From Paraburkholderia lycopersici (GTDB lineage Bacteria > Pseudomonadota > Gammaproteobacteria > Burkholderiales > Burkholderiaceae), in assembly GCF_900096975.1 (NCBI RefSeq), contig NZ_FMYQ01000006.1:172387-236386 (forward strand): DNA of 64,000 nucleotides, in the 5' to 3' direction. The notes under the pieces are model-generated. The model was not told where the DNA came from. It saw only the letters and a list, made by a program, of their open reading frames with translations, and did not search any database. Each line of letters opens with the position of its first letter. The first letter of the stretch is position 1. The position numbers were made by a program, and so were the translations under genes. Below, piece after piece: positions 44,324-55,731 of this stretch.

Positions 44324-45709
44324 TCAGTCCTCGATGCGCTCGAGCCCCTCGTCTTCCGCGTTGCGGCCGGACGTGCCCGCCCATTCCGCGGCGCATAGCG
44401 CAATCGATGCGACCGTAGCCGCATCGAGCGGCGCGAGCTCCCCGCACAGTGCGTCCACGCGGGTCCAGTCCGCGCGCTCCAGCGCTTCGGACAGATCGAG
44501 CAGGCGCCCGAGCGCACCCTCGCGCTTCACGATTGCCGTGCGGATCGGCTTGGCGAACGTCAGCACGTCGAGCGTGCTTTCCACCGAGCCGCCGAACACC
44601 GCGTCGACGAACGAGAACACGCCCACGAGAAACGCCGCGTCCTCCTCCTCGAGATGCGCCTTGGCAAGCCGCGTCACGGCGATTTCCATGAAGCGCGCGC
44701 GCGTGGCCACGAGTTGCAGCAGCGGGTCGTCTTCGGCGGCGATCCTGCGGCCATCCGCGTAGAGCAGCAGTTGCGTCCAGCGTGCGATGGCATTGGTGCC
44801 CGTCGCGTTGATCGCCTCGCGCAGCGTCGTCACCTTGCGTCCGATGTTCATGCTGCCCGAATTGGCAAGCCGCATCAGATGCATCACGAGCACGGGATTG
44901 AGCTTCAGTTCCGCCTCGAGCTGCGCGACGGTGGGCTCGGCAGCCAGCAGATGCAGCAGGTTCAGCAGCGCCTGGCGCGGCGCGCTCGAGCGGCGCGCGC
45001 CGCCTTGCGGTTTCGCGAAGAAATAGCCCTGGAAGCGGTCGAAGCCCAGGTCGTGCGCGCGCTGATAGTCCGCCTGGGTCTCGACGCCCATGGCGACGAG
45101 AATCTTGCCCGCCGCCTTCATCACGCTCGTGAACTTCGGCAGCAGCGCGGGCGCGATTTCGCGGATGTCGATCTTGATGGCGTCCACGTAGGGCAGCAGC
45201 TTCGCGAGCGACTCGTCCGCCTTCGACACATGATCGAGCGCGAAGCGATAACGGCGCCGGTGCAGCGCGACGAGCCGCGCGATGAGCTCCGCGTCCGCGC
45301 CGATGTTCACGGGCAGCTCGAGCATCACGCGCTCGGAGCTCACGCGCTGCAGGCCGTCGTGAAAGAGCGCGTCGCGCGTCATGTCGAGCCAGGCCGGATG
45401 GCCCGCGAGCGAAGCGCGCACGGCTGGCGCGGCGAATGACGCGAGCAGCGCGGCTGCCGTGGCGGAGGGCCTGGGCGCGAGGCCCGCGGCCTTGTCTTTG
45501 GCGGCGGCTTCGACCTCGCCTTCGATTTCGGCGCTCTCGCGCCGGTCCACGACGCGCGGCAGCGTCTCGAAAGCGCACAAAAGGCCCTCCCGATCGAGCA
45601 CCGGCTGGCGCGCGAAATACACGTCGATGGGTGGGCTGACCTGCTCCGGCGACTGCGTGTCGTCCGCGACGCCTGACGTCTGCGGCCGGTCTGCGGCGTT
45701 CAAGCTCAT
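44324..45709 (-). CDS. EAL-HDOD signalling protein, paralogue 2 (degenerate EAL)
   Basis: The 461-residue product has the same layout as 39069-40532: FARQPVLDREGLLCAFETL, then an HDOD part (LKLNPVLVMHLMRLANSGSM). Catalytic residues are largely lost. EAL is replaced by FETL, NxS by DMTRDAL, the DDFG loop by LDHVSKADES, and EGVET by MGVET. It is therefore probably a c-di-GMP receptor or a protein-binding domain without phosphodiesterase activity. It faces the HDOD gene, with 31 bases between their stops. Confidence 0.9.
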   Translation of the reverse strand: MSLNAADRPQTSGVADDTQSPEQVSPPIDVYFARQPVLDREGLLCAFETLPRVVDRRESAEIEGEVEAAAKDKAAGLAPRPSATAAALLASFAAPAVRASLAGHPAWLDMTRDALFHDGLQRVSSERVMLELPVNIGADAELIARLVALHRRRYRFALDHVSKADESLAKLLPYVDAIKIDIREIAPALLPKFTSVMKAAGKILVAMGVETQADYQRAHDLGFDRFQGYFFAKPQGGARRSSAPRQALLNLLHLLAAEPTVAQLEAELKLNPVLVMHLMRLANSGSMNIGRKVTTLREAINATGTNAIARWTQLLLYADGRRIAAEDDPLLQLVATRARFMEIAVTRLAKAHLEEEDAAFLVGVFSFVDAVFGGSVESTLDVLTFAKPIRTAIVKREGALGRLLDLSEALERADWTRVDALCGELAPLDAATVASIALCAAEWAGTSGRNAEDEGLERIED

Positions 45710-45913
45710 GGGATCCCCCGCGCGGCGCCACGCTCACGGCGACGCCCTGGTCTTGTCTCTTGGCATGTCGCAACCGTTTGCGTGCGCACCGGCGGCGGCT
45801 CGTTCTTATCCTGATTTTATCCTGGTAAGTCAGGCGCGCAAACGAAGTTCGCATCGCCCGGCCGGATTTTTAACGAGCCGGGCCAATTTGATCTGCAATC
45901 CGAAACAACAGGC

Positions 45914-45957
45914 AAAAAAAACCGGCCGGCCAGACAATGTCCAGCCGGCCGTTTTTT
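45914..45957 (-). terminator. Bidirectional intrinsic terminator after the binding-protein gene
   Basis: An 8-bp stem (CGGCCGGC at 45923-45930 with GCCGGCCG at 45944-45951) is flanked by eight A residues on the left and six T residues on the right, so it can act in both directions. On the minus strand it ends the arginine-region transcript 31 bases after the binding-protein stop. Confidence 0.85.
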
Positions 45958-45987
45958 GGCCCGATGCGCCCGCTTGCCGCGCGGCGA

Positions 45988-46779
45988 TTACTTGAGCACG
46001 ACCTTCACGTCGAAGTATTTCGCGGCGATACGGTCGATCGTGCCGTCCGCCTTCAGGTCCTTGAGCGCGCCGTTCAGCGCGGCCTTGAGCGCCGCGTCGT
46101 TCTTGCGCACGCCATAGCCCACGCCTTCGCCAAGCAGCTTCGTGTCCACGACCTGCGGGCCCGCGAACGCGAAGCCCGCGCCCTGCGGCTTGTTCAGGAA
46201 GCCCTTGGAGGCCGCTTCGGCGTCCTGGAAGGCGGCGTCGAGGCGACCCGAGACGAGGTCCGCGTAGATCTGGTCCTGAGTCGGGTACGGCACGACGTCG
46301 ACGCCCGCGGGCGCCCACTTCGCCTTGGCATAGGTTTCCTGGATCGTGCCCTGCAACACGCCCACGTGCTTGCCCTTGAGCGATTCGGGCGTGGGCTGCA
46401 GCGTGCTGCCCTTCTTCGCGATCATCTGGTTCGGAATCGCGTAGATCGGATCGGTGAAGTCGATGGCCTGGCGGCGCTGGTCCGTGATCGTCATGTCCGA
46501 GTTGATCGCGCCGAACTTGCGCGCCTGCAGCGCCGGAATCAGGCCGTCGAACGAATTTTCCACCCACACGCACTTCGCCTTGAGCTTCGCGCAGACGGCA
46601 TTGCCCACGTCGATATCGAAGCCCTGCAGTTCGCCCGCCGGCGACTTCGATTCGAACGGCGCATACGAGGCCTCCACGCCGAAGCGGATTTCCTTGATAT
46701 CGGCGGCATGGGCCGCGCCCGCCGTCATGGCGGCCGCGCAGCATGCGAGCGTTGCCAGCTTGTTCCAGTTCTTCTTCAT
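45988..46779 (-). CDS. Periplasmic amino-acid-binding protein (arginine/ornithine type)
   Basis: The 263-residue product is a polar amino-acid ABC transporter binding protein of the HisJ/ArgT/AotJ kind. A signal peptide ends at AGAAHAAD near residue 26. The family pattern follows: IRFGVEASYAPFESKSPAGE, then GFDIDVGNAVCAKLKAKCVW, then INSDMTITDQRRQAIDFTDP. It would deliver arginine, ornithine or lysine to the HisQ-HisM-HisP transporter encoded at 55732-57977 on the same strand. It lies at the far end of the AST genes, 304 bases beyond astE. Binding preference is inferred from context. Confidence 0.9.
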   Translation of the reverse strand: MKKNWNKLATLACCAAAMTAGAAHAADIKEIRFGVEASYAPFESKSPAGELQGFDIDVGNAVCAKLKAKCVWVENSFDGLIPALQARKFGAINSDMTITDQRRQAIDFTDPIYAIPNQMIAKKGSTLQPTPESLKGKHVGVLQGTIQETYAKAKWAPAGVDVVPYPTQDQIYADLVSGRLDAAFQDAEAASKGFLNKPQGAGFAFAGPQVVDTKLLGEGVGYGVRKNDAALKAALNGALKDLKADGTIDRIAAKYFDVKVVLK

Positions 46780-47083
46780 CAGTGTCTCTTTCCAGTCAGA
46801 TCAGGCGCGCCGGCAAGGGCTGCTCAGGTCAGCAAAGCAGGCCAGAGCGAAGCCCCCCGGCGCCGGCGCAGGATCGCTGCGCCAAAAATACGGCTCAATC
46901 GCGCGCACCCGGTGTGGTGCGACGCAGCAGCCGCGAGGGCGCGATTGTACCGCCCTCAAGCACCCGGTCCGCCCGCAGGCCGAAGCGGCGTAAGTGGCGT
47001 AAGCGGCGGCAATCGCGCCCGCGCGCCGCGTTCGAACTTGCAAATGGGTGTCGTGGATGCGCAAGCATGCGAGCGACAGACGC
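46780..47083. other. Intergenic region between astE and the binding-protein gene
   Basis: No gene is recognised. The gap is large compared with the spacing inside the ast cluster, so the binding-protein gene probably has its own promoter here. No clear terminator for astE was found. Confidence 0.4.
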
Positions 47084-48145
47084 TCACTCGAGCGCGCCAA
47101 GCGTCTCGCGGGTGGTATCGACGACGAGCAGGCCCGCGCGCAAACCCGGCTTCACGCCCGGATTCGGAAAGACGATGCGCTCCTCGTCATGCTGCACCAC
47201 GTAGCGATACGCACCGTCGACGGCCAGCACCTCGCCGCGCGCGAACGGCGTGAAATTGGGCACGTCGGCGGCAACGTTGAGCTTGAGCGCGTCGCTCTGC
47301 TTCGTGATCTGGCCGATCACCGTGAAGATGCGCGGCATCGGCGCGACCTGCGGCGACGCCCCCTCGCACGCCACGAGGCGGCGCACGGCGGCGTCGGCAT
47401 CGGCGAAGCGCGCGAGGTCGTTCTCGCCGAACGGGCGCACCTTGCCGAGTTCGAGCGTACAGGCGAGCGCTCCGCACGCTTCGGCCGTGAACGACGACAA
47501 GGTCGCGCCCCGTTCCGTATGGATCAGCACGGCCGCGATGCGCGCGTCGGCGAGCCATTCGAGCATGGCGCGCGCGGGCGGCTCGCCCGTATGCGGCAGC
47601 AGCGCGAACCGCTCGAACGCCGAGGCGCGGATCGCCGTGTGCATGTCGAGATGCCAGCGCGCCAGCGGCCCCTCGGCGGCGCCCTCCGCTTTCGCGAAGA
47701 AGCGCTGCGCCGCCGCTTCGAGCGCCGCGGCGCGCGCGGCCTCGCGGCTGTGCGGCACGCGGGCATGGCGGCCGCCGAACAGGCGGTTGAGGTCGTCGTC
47801 GAGATAGCGCTCGCCGGCGCGCATCGCGCCCGCGTTGCCCAGCACCGCGAGCACCCGGCAGGCGAGTGGCGCACGGCCCGCGGCGATATCGGCCACGAGT
47901 TGCGAGAGCAGTTCGATCGGCGCGGTCTCGTCGCCGTGCACGCCCGCCGAGAGAAGCACGCTGCGCGTCGTTTCGTTCACGCGCGCCGGCTCCAGTTCCA
48001 GGACGCCCTCGTCGAGCCAATGCCAACGCACGCCGCCCGCGCACGCGCCCCGCGCCGCCTCCGGCGTGGCCGGGCGCGCGCCGGCCAGCGTGTACGCGAG
48101 AAAGTCCTCGAGCAGCGCGGCGGCGGAATCAGCGCTGGAAGTCAT
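47084..48145 (-). CDS. astE: Succinylglutamate desuccinylase
   Basis: AstE catalyses the last AST step: N-succinylglutamate to glutamate and succinate. The 353-residue product belongs to the zinc carboxypeptidase-like AstE/AspA family. Metal and catalytic residues are seen in [10 protein letters not shown] (His, Glu) and [11 protein letters not shown] (His). Its start overlaps astB by 17 bases, so the two are co-translated. It is the last of the catabolic genes on this strand. Confidence 0.93.
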   Translation of the reverse strand: MTSSADSAAALLEDFLAYTLAGARPATPEAARGACAGGVRWHWLDEGVLELEPARVNETTRSVLLSAGVHGDETAPIELLSQLVADIAAGRAPLACRVLAVLGNAGAMRAGERYLDDDLNRLFGGRHARVPHSREAARAAALEAAAQRFFAKAEGAAEGPLARWHLDMHTAIRASAFERFALLPHTGEPPARAMLEWLADARIAAVLIHTERGATLSSFTAEACGALACTLELGKVRPFGENDLARFADADAAVRRLVACEGASPQVAPMPRIFTVIGQITKQSDALKLNVAADVPNFTPFARGEVLAVDGAYRYVVQHDEERIVFPNPGVKPGLRAGLLVVDTTRETLGALE

Positions 48146-49469
48146 AAAGCGATCCGAGGCCGAGAATCTGCGTGAGTTCGTCGAGCGCCGTGCGCGACTC
48201 GGCGAGCAGCGCCGGATCGGTGAGATCCTGGGGCGCGAGCCGGTCGCGATAGTGCCGCTCGATCCAGCCGTCGAGGCGCGTGAAGAGCGCGTCGTTCATC
48301 CACACGCCCGGCGCGGTCGCCGCGCGCTCTTCCTCGGTCAGCGCGACGCGCAGGCGCAGGCACGCCGGGCCGCCGCCGTTCTTCATGCTCTCGCGCAGGT
48401 CGAACACGAGCACTTCGCCGATCGGCCCGCTGCTCGCGGCCAGTTCGTCGAGGTAGATCGCCACGTGCGGATTCTCGCGGCATTCCTGCGGCACGACGAG
48501 AATCTGCGAGCCGTCCGGGCGGCTCAACAACTGGCTGTTGAAGAGATACGACGAGACCGCGTCGGCCACGCTCACGCGCGCCTCGGGCACTTCGATCACG
48601 TGGAACGGCGCGCCGTGGGCCGCGAGCTTCGCGCGCAATTCGTCGTACACGGCCTTCTGGTCGACGAACGCGCGCTCGTGGCAAAACAGCGTACTGCGGT
48701 TGCCGACCGCGATGACGTCGTTGTGGAATACGCCCGCGTCGATCACGTCGGGACTCTGCTGGGCGAACACCGTGTCCGCTTCGGCGAGACCGTGACGCTG
48801 CGCGACCGCGCGGCTTGCCTCGAAAGTCTGCCGCGCCGGGTAGCGCGCAGGCTCCGGCCCGCGGCGATATTCGCTGCGCCCGTAGACGAAGAACTCCACG
48901 CCACGCTCTCCGTACCGCGCGCAAAAACGCGTGTGGTTCGCCGCGCCTTCATCGCCGAGCGCGGGCGTGCCGGGCAGCGCGTCGTGCACGGCGAAGTGCG
49001 CGGCGTCCGCGAAAACCGTGGCGAGCGTGCGGCGCGTGGCCTCGTGCTCGATCGCCCGGTGCAGCTTGCTGCACAGGTTGGCTGGCGTGAAATGCACGCG
49101 CCGGTCCGGCGTGTCGGCCGAGGGGCTCACGGTCGCCGCATTCGCGGTCCACATGGCCGAGGCGGAGCTTGCGGCGGCCAGCAGTTCGGGCGCGTCCTTC
49201 GCGGCGCGCGCAATCGCTTCGGCATCCTTACCGCCGAAACCGAGTTCGCGCAGCAGGCGGATCGAGGGCCGCTCCTGCGGCGGCAGCACGCCCTGCGCGA
49301 AGCCGAGGTCGGCGAGCCGCTTCATCTTGCGCAGGCCCTGCTGCGCGGCCGCACGCGGGTTCGCGACGGACTTCTCGTTGCTTTGCGACGCGACGTTGCC
49401 GAACGACAGTCCGGCGTAGTTATGCGTGGGACCGACGAGTCCGTCGAAGTTGGCTTCAAGGGTTTGCAT
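48129..49469 (-). CDS. astB: N-succinylarginine dihydrolase
   Basis: AstB converts N-succinylarginine to N-succinylornithine, ammonia and CO2, second step of the AST pathway. The 446-residue length and opening [20 protein letters not shown] match the family. [11 protein letters not shown] includes the probable catalytic Cys, and the region [14 protein letters not shown] is typical. It lies nine bases after astD and overlaps astE by 17. Confidence 0.95.
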   Translation of the reverse strand: MQTLEANFDGLVGPTHNYAGLSFGNVASQSNEKSVANPRAAAQQGLRKMKRLADLGFAQGVLPPQERPSIRLLRELGFGGKDAEAIARAAKDAPELLAAASSASAMWTANAATVSPSADTPDRRVHFTPANLCSKLHRAIEHEATRRTLATVFADAAHFAVHDALPGTPALGDEGAANHTRFCARYGERGVEFFVYGRSEYRRGPEPARYPARQTFEASRAVAQRHGLAEADTVFAQQSPDVIDAGVFHNDVIAVGNRSTLFCHERAFVDQKAVYDELRAKLAAHGAPFHVIEVPEARVSVADAVSSYLFNSQLLSRPDGSQILVVPQECRENPHVAIYLDELAASSGPIGEVLVFDLRESMKNGGGPACLRLRVALTEEERAATAPGVWMNDALFTRLDGWIERHYRDRLAPQDLTDPALLAESRTALDELTQILGLGSLYDFQR

Positions 49470-49478
49470 CGTCGTTCC

Positions 49479-50966
<1,488 letters not shown>

Positions 50967-51000
50967 TCAGCGCAAAGCATTGACGCCGGCCCATGCTGGT

Positions 51001-52029
51001 TCATCGTTGCTTCTGCGCCGGTCCGAGCACGCGTACCGGCTCGCCCGCCGCGACGCCGAGCGCCGCCGCTTCCCGGGCGCTCAGCGTGAACACGCCGTCG
51101 TGCACGACGCCCGGCGCGAAACCCACGCGAAAATCGCCAAGCGACGTATTCGACACCAGCGAGCGCACGCCCTCTCCCGCATGCGCCTCGCCGATTTCGA
51201 CCGGCACCACCACGCTGTCGCGCACCGTGCGCAAGTCGCCGATGTGGCATTCGAGCACCGGGCCGGCGTCGAAGATATCGACGTGATTCTCGTAGCGCAG
51301 CCCCTCGGCTTCGAGCATGCGGCGCGCCGGAATCGTATCGGCGTGTGTGAGACCGACGCATGCCTGCGCCTCCTCGGGCAGCAGTTCCACGTATACGGGG
51401 TAGCGCGGCATGAGTTCCGCGAGGAACGACTTGCGGCCGTGCGAACTCAGGTAGTCGGCGGCATTGAAATCGATTTGATAGAAGTGCGAACCGACCGCAC
51501 GCCAGAACGGCGACGTGCCTTCGGCATCGAAATGGCCGCGCAACTCCGCGCACAGCCGCTCGGGAAAGCGCTCGCGAAACTGCGCGATGAACATGAAGCG
51601 CGAACGCGAAAGCAGGCTGCCCATGCCGCCCGTGCGATAGCGCGGCGAGAGAAAGAGCGAGCAAACCTCCGCATAGCCCGTGAGGTCGTGCGAGATATTG
51701 AGCGCGCGCATGCGCGTCCAGATGCCGAGCTCCTGGCTCGCGTGCACCACCGTGCTCACGCGGTAGTTGTAGAACGGCTGCTCCAGCCCCACCGCCGTCT
51801 CGATGCCGCACACGCCGGCCACGTCGCCCGAGGCCGCGTCTTCCATCACGAAGAAGTAGCCGGCCTCGCGCGGCGCGGCCTCGTCCGCAAGCGTGCGCCG
51901 CGCGCGCGCGATGCGCGCCTTCAGCGCCTCGCGGTCGGGCTTGAAGGTCGTGAGGCCGGGGCCCGTTTCCTGGGCGAGCGCGACGAGCGCGTCCACGTCG
52001 CCCGTTTGCACGGCGCGTACCACGATCAT
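51001..52029 (-). CDS. aruG: Arginine N-succinyltransferase, beta subunit
   Basis: This is one subunit of the first AST enzyme (arginine plus succinyl-CoA). Motifs typical of AstA proteins are present: FVMEDAASGDVAGVCGIETA, LSPRYRTGGMGSLLSRSRFM and FDAGPVLECHIGDLRTVRDS. The 342-residue length is usual. Its ATG overlaps the aruF stop by four bases, so the two subunits are translationally coupled. Two-subunit AruF/AruG enzymes occur in Pseudomonas and Burkholderia, in contrast with the single AstA of E. coli. Confidence 0.94.
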   Translation of the reverse strand: MIVVRAVQTGDVDALVALAQETGPGLTTFKPDREALKARIARARRTLADEAAPREAGYFFVMEDAASGDVAGVCGIETAVGLEQPFYNYRVSTVVHASQELGIWTRMRALNISHDLTGYAEVCSLFLSPRYRTGGMGSLLSRSRFMFIAQFRERFPERLCAELRGHFDAEGTSPFWRAVGSHFYQIDFNAADYLSSHGRKSFLAELMPRYPVYVELLPEEAQACVGLTHADTIPARRMLEAEGLRYENHVDIFDAGPVLECHIGDLRTVRDSVVVPVEIGEAHAGEGVRSLVSNTSLGDFRVGFAPGVVHDGVFTLSAREAAALGVAAGEPVRVLGPAQKQR

Positions 52030-53111
52030 TGTGCGTCTCCCATGCAGGCGTCTACTGTTTGCGGCGCGGCGCGATAAAGCGGTGCGCAGCGCACCGGCTC
52101 GCCGTCCTGTACGCCAAGCGCCGCACGCGCGGCGGCCTCGAGCGGCGCGACTCTCGCGCCTTTTTCGCCTTCGGGCAGCGTCGCGAGCACGCAGCGGAAT
52201 TCGCCCGCCTGCTGGCTCGCGACGAGATACGCCGCGCCTTGCGCGTTGGCATTTACGTTCGCGCTTGCGGCTTCTCTCACCGTGCGCGTCTCGTTGCCGG
52301 CGACCGAAGCCGTGCGGTCCACCTGGGCGGTCAGCACCGGACCTGCGTCGAAAATATCGACGTAGCGGTCCGGCTCGAAGCCTTCCTCCAGATGAATCTC
52401 GTAGGCAAGCAGCGCACTTGGGTCGGGTTCGCCGAGCACGCGCTGCGCCAGCTCGGGCAGCAGCGGCACATAGAGCGGATAAGCCGGCATCACTTCGGCG
52501 ATGAACGTACGGCTGCGGCCGCCCGAGGCCATTTCGATGTCCTTGAAATCGCGCCCGAAGAACTTGCGGCCCACCGCCTCCCAGAACGGCGAAACGCCGG
52601 CGTCGTCGGTCACGCCGAGCAGCAGCGAGAACACCTCGGGCGTGAAGCGCCGGCGGTTCATCGCGACGTACATCATGCGCGCGCGCGACATCAGATGCGC
52701 GGCGGCGTCGCCGCGCAACGAAGGTTCGATATAGAAGCCCGCGAGGCGGCTCTTGCCCGTGAGCTCGTGCGACATCGTGAGCGCATGGATCTTGCGGTTC
52801 ACGTGCAGTTCGCGCGACGCGTGGATGAGCGCGTCGTTGCGAAACGCGTAGAACGGCTCGGCGTAGCCGGCCGCCGCCACGATGCTCGACGTGCCGACGA
52901 GCCGCCCCGTAGCGGCGTCTTCGAGCACGAACAGATAGAACTCCTCACCGGGAAAGTCCACGTCTGCGCGAAACGAGTCCTCGGAAAGCGCGACACGCGC
53001 CTCGAGCGCCGCGCGGTCGTGCGGCAGCGAATGCAGCACGGGCTGCGCCGTGCGCGCCATGTGGGCAATCGCGTCGAGATCGGAGAGCCTGGCCGGGCGA
53101 ACGAATAGCAT
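52026..53111 (-). CDS. aruF: Arginine/ornithine N-succinyltransferase, alpha subunit
   Basis: This is the paralogue and partner of AruG. It starts MLFVRPARLSDLDAIAHMAR and has YLFVLEDAATGRLVGTSSIV and VDIFDAGPVLTAQVD. The 361 residues include a small insertion near residues 285-305 (AASANVNANAQGAAY) not seen in the partner. It lies 35 bases downstream of astC and overlaps aruG by four bases. Confidence 0.93.
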   Translation of the reverse strand: MLFVRPARLSDLDAIAHMARTAQPVLHSLPHDRAALEARVALSEDSFRADVDFPGEEFYLFVLEDAATGRLVGTSSIVAAAGYAEPFYAFRNDALIHASRELHVNRKIHALTMSHELTGKSRLAGFYIEPSLRGDAAAHLMSRARMMYVAMNRRRFTPEVFSLLLGVTDDAGVSPFWEAVGRKFFGRDFKDIEMASGGRSRTFIAEVMPAYPLYVPLLPELAQRVLGEPDPSALLAYEIHLEEGFEPDRYVDIFDAGPVLTAQVDRTASVAGNETRTVREAASANVNANAQGAAYLVASQQAGEFRCVLATLPEGEKGARVAPLEAAARAALGVQDGEPVRCAPLYRAAPQTVDACMGDAQ

Positions 53112-53146
53112 CGTCGATCCTGTATGTGCTGTTGCGCGCGCCGGGA

Positions 53147-54364
53147 TCAGCGCGCGCCGATGACGTCTGCGCAGGCCTGCTCGAAGCGCGCGAAGCCTTC
53201 GTCGAGGTCCGTTTCGGGGATGATGAGCGACGGCGCGAAACGCAGCACGTCCGGCCCGGCGATCAGCATCATCACGCCGCGGTTCGCGGCCGCCGCGTTG
53301 AAGTCCTTCGCGCGGCCCGCAAAACGCGCGTTCAGTTCGGCGCCGATCAGGAGGCCCTTGCCGCGCACCTCCCTGAACATGTCGAAGCGCTCGTTGAGCT
53401 TCGCGAGCTTGCCGCGAATCGCAACGCCCCGTGCGCGCACGCCCGCCAGCAGCGCCGGATCGCTCACGAGCTCGACCACCTTGCCCGCAATCGCCGCGCC
53501 GAGCGGGTTGCCGCCGTAGGTCGTGCCGTGCACGCCCACCTTGAAGTGCGCGGCGATGGCTTCGGTCGTGAGCATCGCGCCGATCGGAAAGCCGTTGCCG
53601 AGCGCCTTCGCCGTCGTGAGGATGTCGGGCGTGACGCCCGTGTCCTCGTAGGCGTAGAAATGGCCCGTGCGGCCCACGCCCGTTTGCACCTCGTCGAAAA
53701 TCAGCAGCGCGCCGTGCGCGTCGCAGGCTTCGCGCAGCGCGCGCAGGAACGCGGGATCGGCGGGAATCACGCCGCCCTCGCCCTGCACCGGCTCGACGAT
53801 CACGGCGCAGGTTTGCGCGCCGATCGCGCGCTTCGCCGCTTCGATGTCGTTATACGGCACATGCCTGATGCCCTCGGGCACCGGGCCGAAACCTTCCGAG
53901 TACCTGGGCTGGCCGCCCACGCTCACGGTGAAGAGCGTGCGGCCATGGAACGACTGCGTAAACGAAACGATTTCGGCCTTGTCCGCGCCGTGCCGGTCGA
54001 ACGCCACGCGCCGCGCGAGCTTGAGCGCCGCCTCATTGGCTTCCGCGCCCGAATTCGCGAAGAACGCGCGGTCGGCGAAGGTGAGCGCTTCGAGCCTGCG
54101 CGCGAGGCGCAGCACCGGCTCGTTGGTGTAGCCGTTGCCGATGTGCCAGAGCTTGCTGCCCTGCTCGTGCAGCACGCGCAGCAACTCGGGGTGGCCATGG
54201 CCGAGCGAGGTCACGGCGATGCCGCACGCGAAGTCGATGTAATCGCGGCCCTCGGTGTCCCACACGCGCGAGCCCTCGCCGCGATCCGGCACGAACGGCG
54301 CGGGAGAGAAGCACGGCACCATCACTTCGTCGAAGGTCTTGCGGCTCACGGTCTGATCGTTCAT
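53147..54364 (-). CDS. astC: Succinylornithine/acetylornithine aminotransferase
   Basis: AstC (also AruC) transfers the amino group of N-succinylornithine to 2-oxoglutarate, third AST step, and can act in arginine biosynthesis. The 405-residue class III aminotransferase has [36 protein letters not shown] and the PLP lysine in [17 protein letters not shown]. It heads the catabolic genes on this strand, with a 246-base upstream region carrying a tandem repeat (54389-54420). Confidence 0.93.
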   Translation of the reverse strand: MNDQTVSRKTFDEVMVPCFSPAPFVPDRGEGSRVWDTEGRDYIDFACGIAVTSLGHGHPELLRVLHEQGSKLWHIGNGYTNEPVLRLARRLEALTFADRAFFANSGAEANEAALKLARRVAFDRHGADKAEIVSFTQSFHGRTLFTVSVGGQPRYSEGFGPVPEGIRHVPYNDIEAAKRAIGAQTCAVIVEPVQGEGGVIPADPAFLRALREACDAHGALLIFDEVQTGVGRTGHFYAYEDTGVTPDILTTAKALGNGFPIGAMLTTEAIAAHFKVGVHGTTYGGNPLGAAIAGKVVELVSDPALLAGVRARGVAIRGKLAKLNERFDMFREVRGKGLLIGAELNARFAGRAKDFNAAAANRGVMMLIAGPDVLRFAPSLIIPETDLDEGFARFEQACADVIGAR

Positions 54365-54388
54365 GGCGATTCCTCTATAGCCCAGTGC

Positions 54389-54420
54389 GGGTCGAATTCA
54401 GGGTCGAATTCAGGGTCGAT
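54389..54420. repeat. 12-bp tandem repeat upstream of astC
   Basis: The unit GGGTCGAATTCA occurs twice in a row (54389-54400, 54401-54412) followed by a partial third GGGTCGAT. It ends 25 bases before the astC start. GTCG-containing half sites recall the TGTCGC half site described for AraC-type ArgR of Pseudomonas, but the match is partial. Confidence 0.7.
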
Positions 54421-54610
54421 TGCGGCAGGGCGGCGCCCTGTCGCTCGGGTAACGGCTTTGCCTCGGCGCGAGGACCCGGGGCTGAAGCCCGTGGTCCCAT
54501 CAACACGTGCAGTGTAGGCAAGCGCCGCGCAAACGTCTTGCGCAGGCGCGACGCGTTTTTTCGTCCGGAACACGAACGTTGCTGAGCGTTGGCTGGGCGG
54601 CGTGCCGCGC

Positions 54611-55699
54611 TCACCGGACTTCCGGCGGCTCGACGAGCGCCCCCGCGCGCGGCTCGGCCGCCGCCGCGCCGCCATGCTGGCGCTCGATCCAGTTGCGGCG
54701 GTCCTCGCGCGGCGTCACGCCAAAGCGCTCGCGATACGCGTTCGAGAAATGCGCCGCCGACGAAAACCCGCACGCGAGGCTGATCTGCACCACCGACTTG
54801 CTGGTGCGCTGCAACTGCGAGCGCGCCTTGGCAAGCCGCAGCCCCAGGTAGTATTTCGACGGCATCGCGCCGAGATACTGGCGAAAGAGCCGTTCGAGCT
54901 GACGCCGCGACACGCCCACGAGATTCGCGATCTCGTCGGTGGTGAGCGGGTCTTCGATATTGGCTTCCATGAGCAGCAGCGCGTCGTTCAGGCGCGGATG
55001 GCGCTCGCCCGGCGCGGTCACGAACGGAATGCGCTGGCGCTCGTCGCCGCTTCGCAGCGTGCTCGCGCCGAGCGCGTCGGCGATGCGCTCGGCCAGTTCC
55101 GGGCCGTGATCCCGGCCGACCATCGCGAGCATGAAGTCGAGCGTGGCCTGGCCGCCCGCGCAGGTCGCGCGGCCGCGGTCGATCTCGTAGATATGCTGCG
55201 TGACGATGGTGCGCTCGAACTGCTCGGCGAACTGCTGGTACGTCTCCCAGTTCGCGGCCACGCGGTAGCCCTGCAGTTGCCCGGCCATGGCGAGCCACCA
55301 GATGCCGTGGTGAATGCCCGTGACGAGCGGCGTGCGCTGGCCCACGCGCGCGAGGCTCGCGAGAAAGAGCCGATAGTCGGCGAACTGCTGGTAGCGCTCG
55401 GTCACGACGATGAGCCAGTCGCACGACACGGCGTCGCCGAACGCGCAGTCGGCGGGCCATTGCGCGCCGCCCGCGAGCGGTACCGGGCGGCCGTTCCACG
55501 AGCACATTTGCCAGCGGTAGAGCGCGCGGCCGTCGATCTCGTTGGCGAGACTGAGCGCGTCGACGATCGGCCCGACGCCCGACATCGAGACTGGCGGCAG
55601 CGCGACGATCGCCACCTGGGTCGTGCGGCCGGCGCGCGCCTGGCCGCCCGGCGAGGCGGCGGGAACGGAAGCGGAAGGAGGAACGGCGGAACGGACCAT
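54611..55699 (-). CDS. argR: AraC/GlxA-family regulator, ArgR-like
   Basis: The 362-residue product has an N-terminal DJ-1-like domain (TQVAIVALPPVSMSGVGPIV) and a C-terminal AraC-type DNA-binding domain (LTTDEIANLVGVSRRQLERL, then ISLACGFSSAAHFSNAYRER). This is the architecture of Pseudomonas aeruginosa ArgR, which activates arginine uptake and the AST pathway. Its place between the permease genes and the AST genes matches that role, since P. aeruginosa has aotJQMOP-argR and the aru genes. The symbol is by analogy; it is unrelated to E. coli ArgR. Confidence 0.85.
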   Translation of the reverse strand: MVRSAVPPSASVPAASPGGQARAGRTTQVAIVALPPVSMSGVGPIVDALSLANEIDGRALYRWQMCSWNGRPVPLAGGAQWPADCAFGDAVSCDWLIVVTERYQQFADYRLFLASLARVGQRTPLVTGIHHGIWWLAMAGQLQGYRVAANWETYQQFAEQFERTIVTQHIYEIDRGRATCAGGQATLDFMLAMVGRDHGPELAERIADALGASTLRSGDERQRIPFVTAPGERHPRLNDALLLMEANIEDPLTTDEIANLVGVSRRQLERLFRQYLGAMPSKYYLGLRLAKARSQLQRTSKSVVQISLACGFSSAAHFSNAYRERFGVTPREDRRNWIERQHGGAAAAEPRAGALVEPPEVR

Positions 55700-55731
55700 C
55701 GGCGAGGCAGCGTGCGCGGCAAACGCGCCGC

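Noticed and set aside
39069..45709. Possibility that the two EAL-HDOD genes are a recent duplication forming a recombination repeat.
   Set aside because: Their sequences have diverged strongly, including in catalytic residues, so they are old paralogues rather than repeats.
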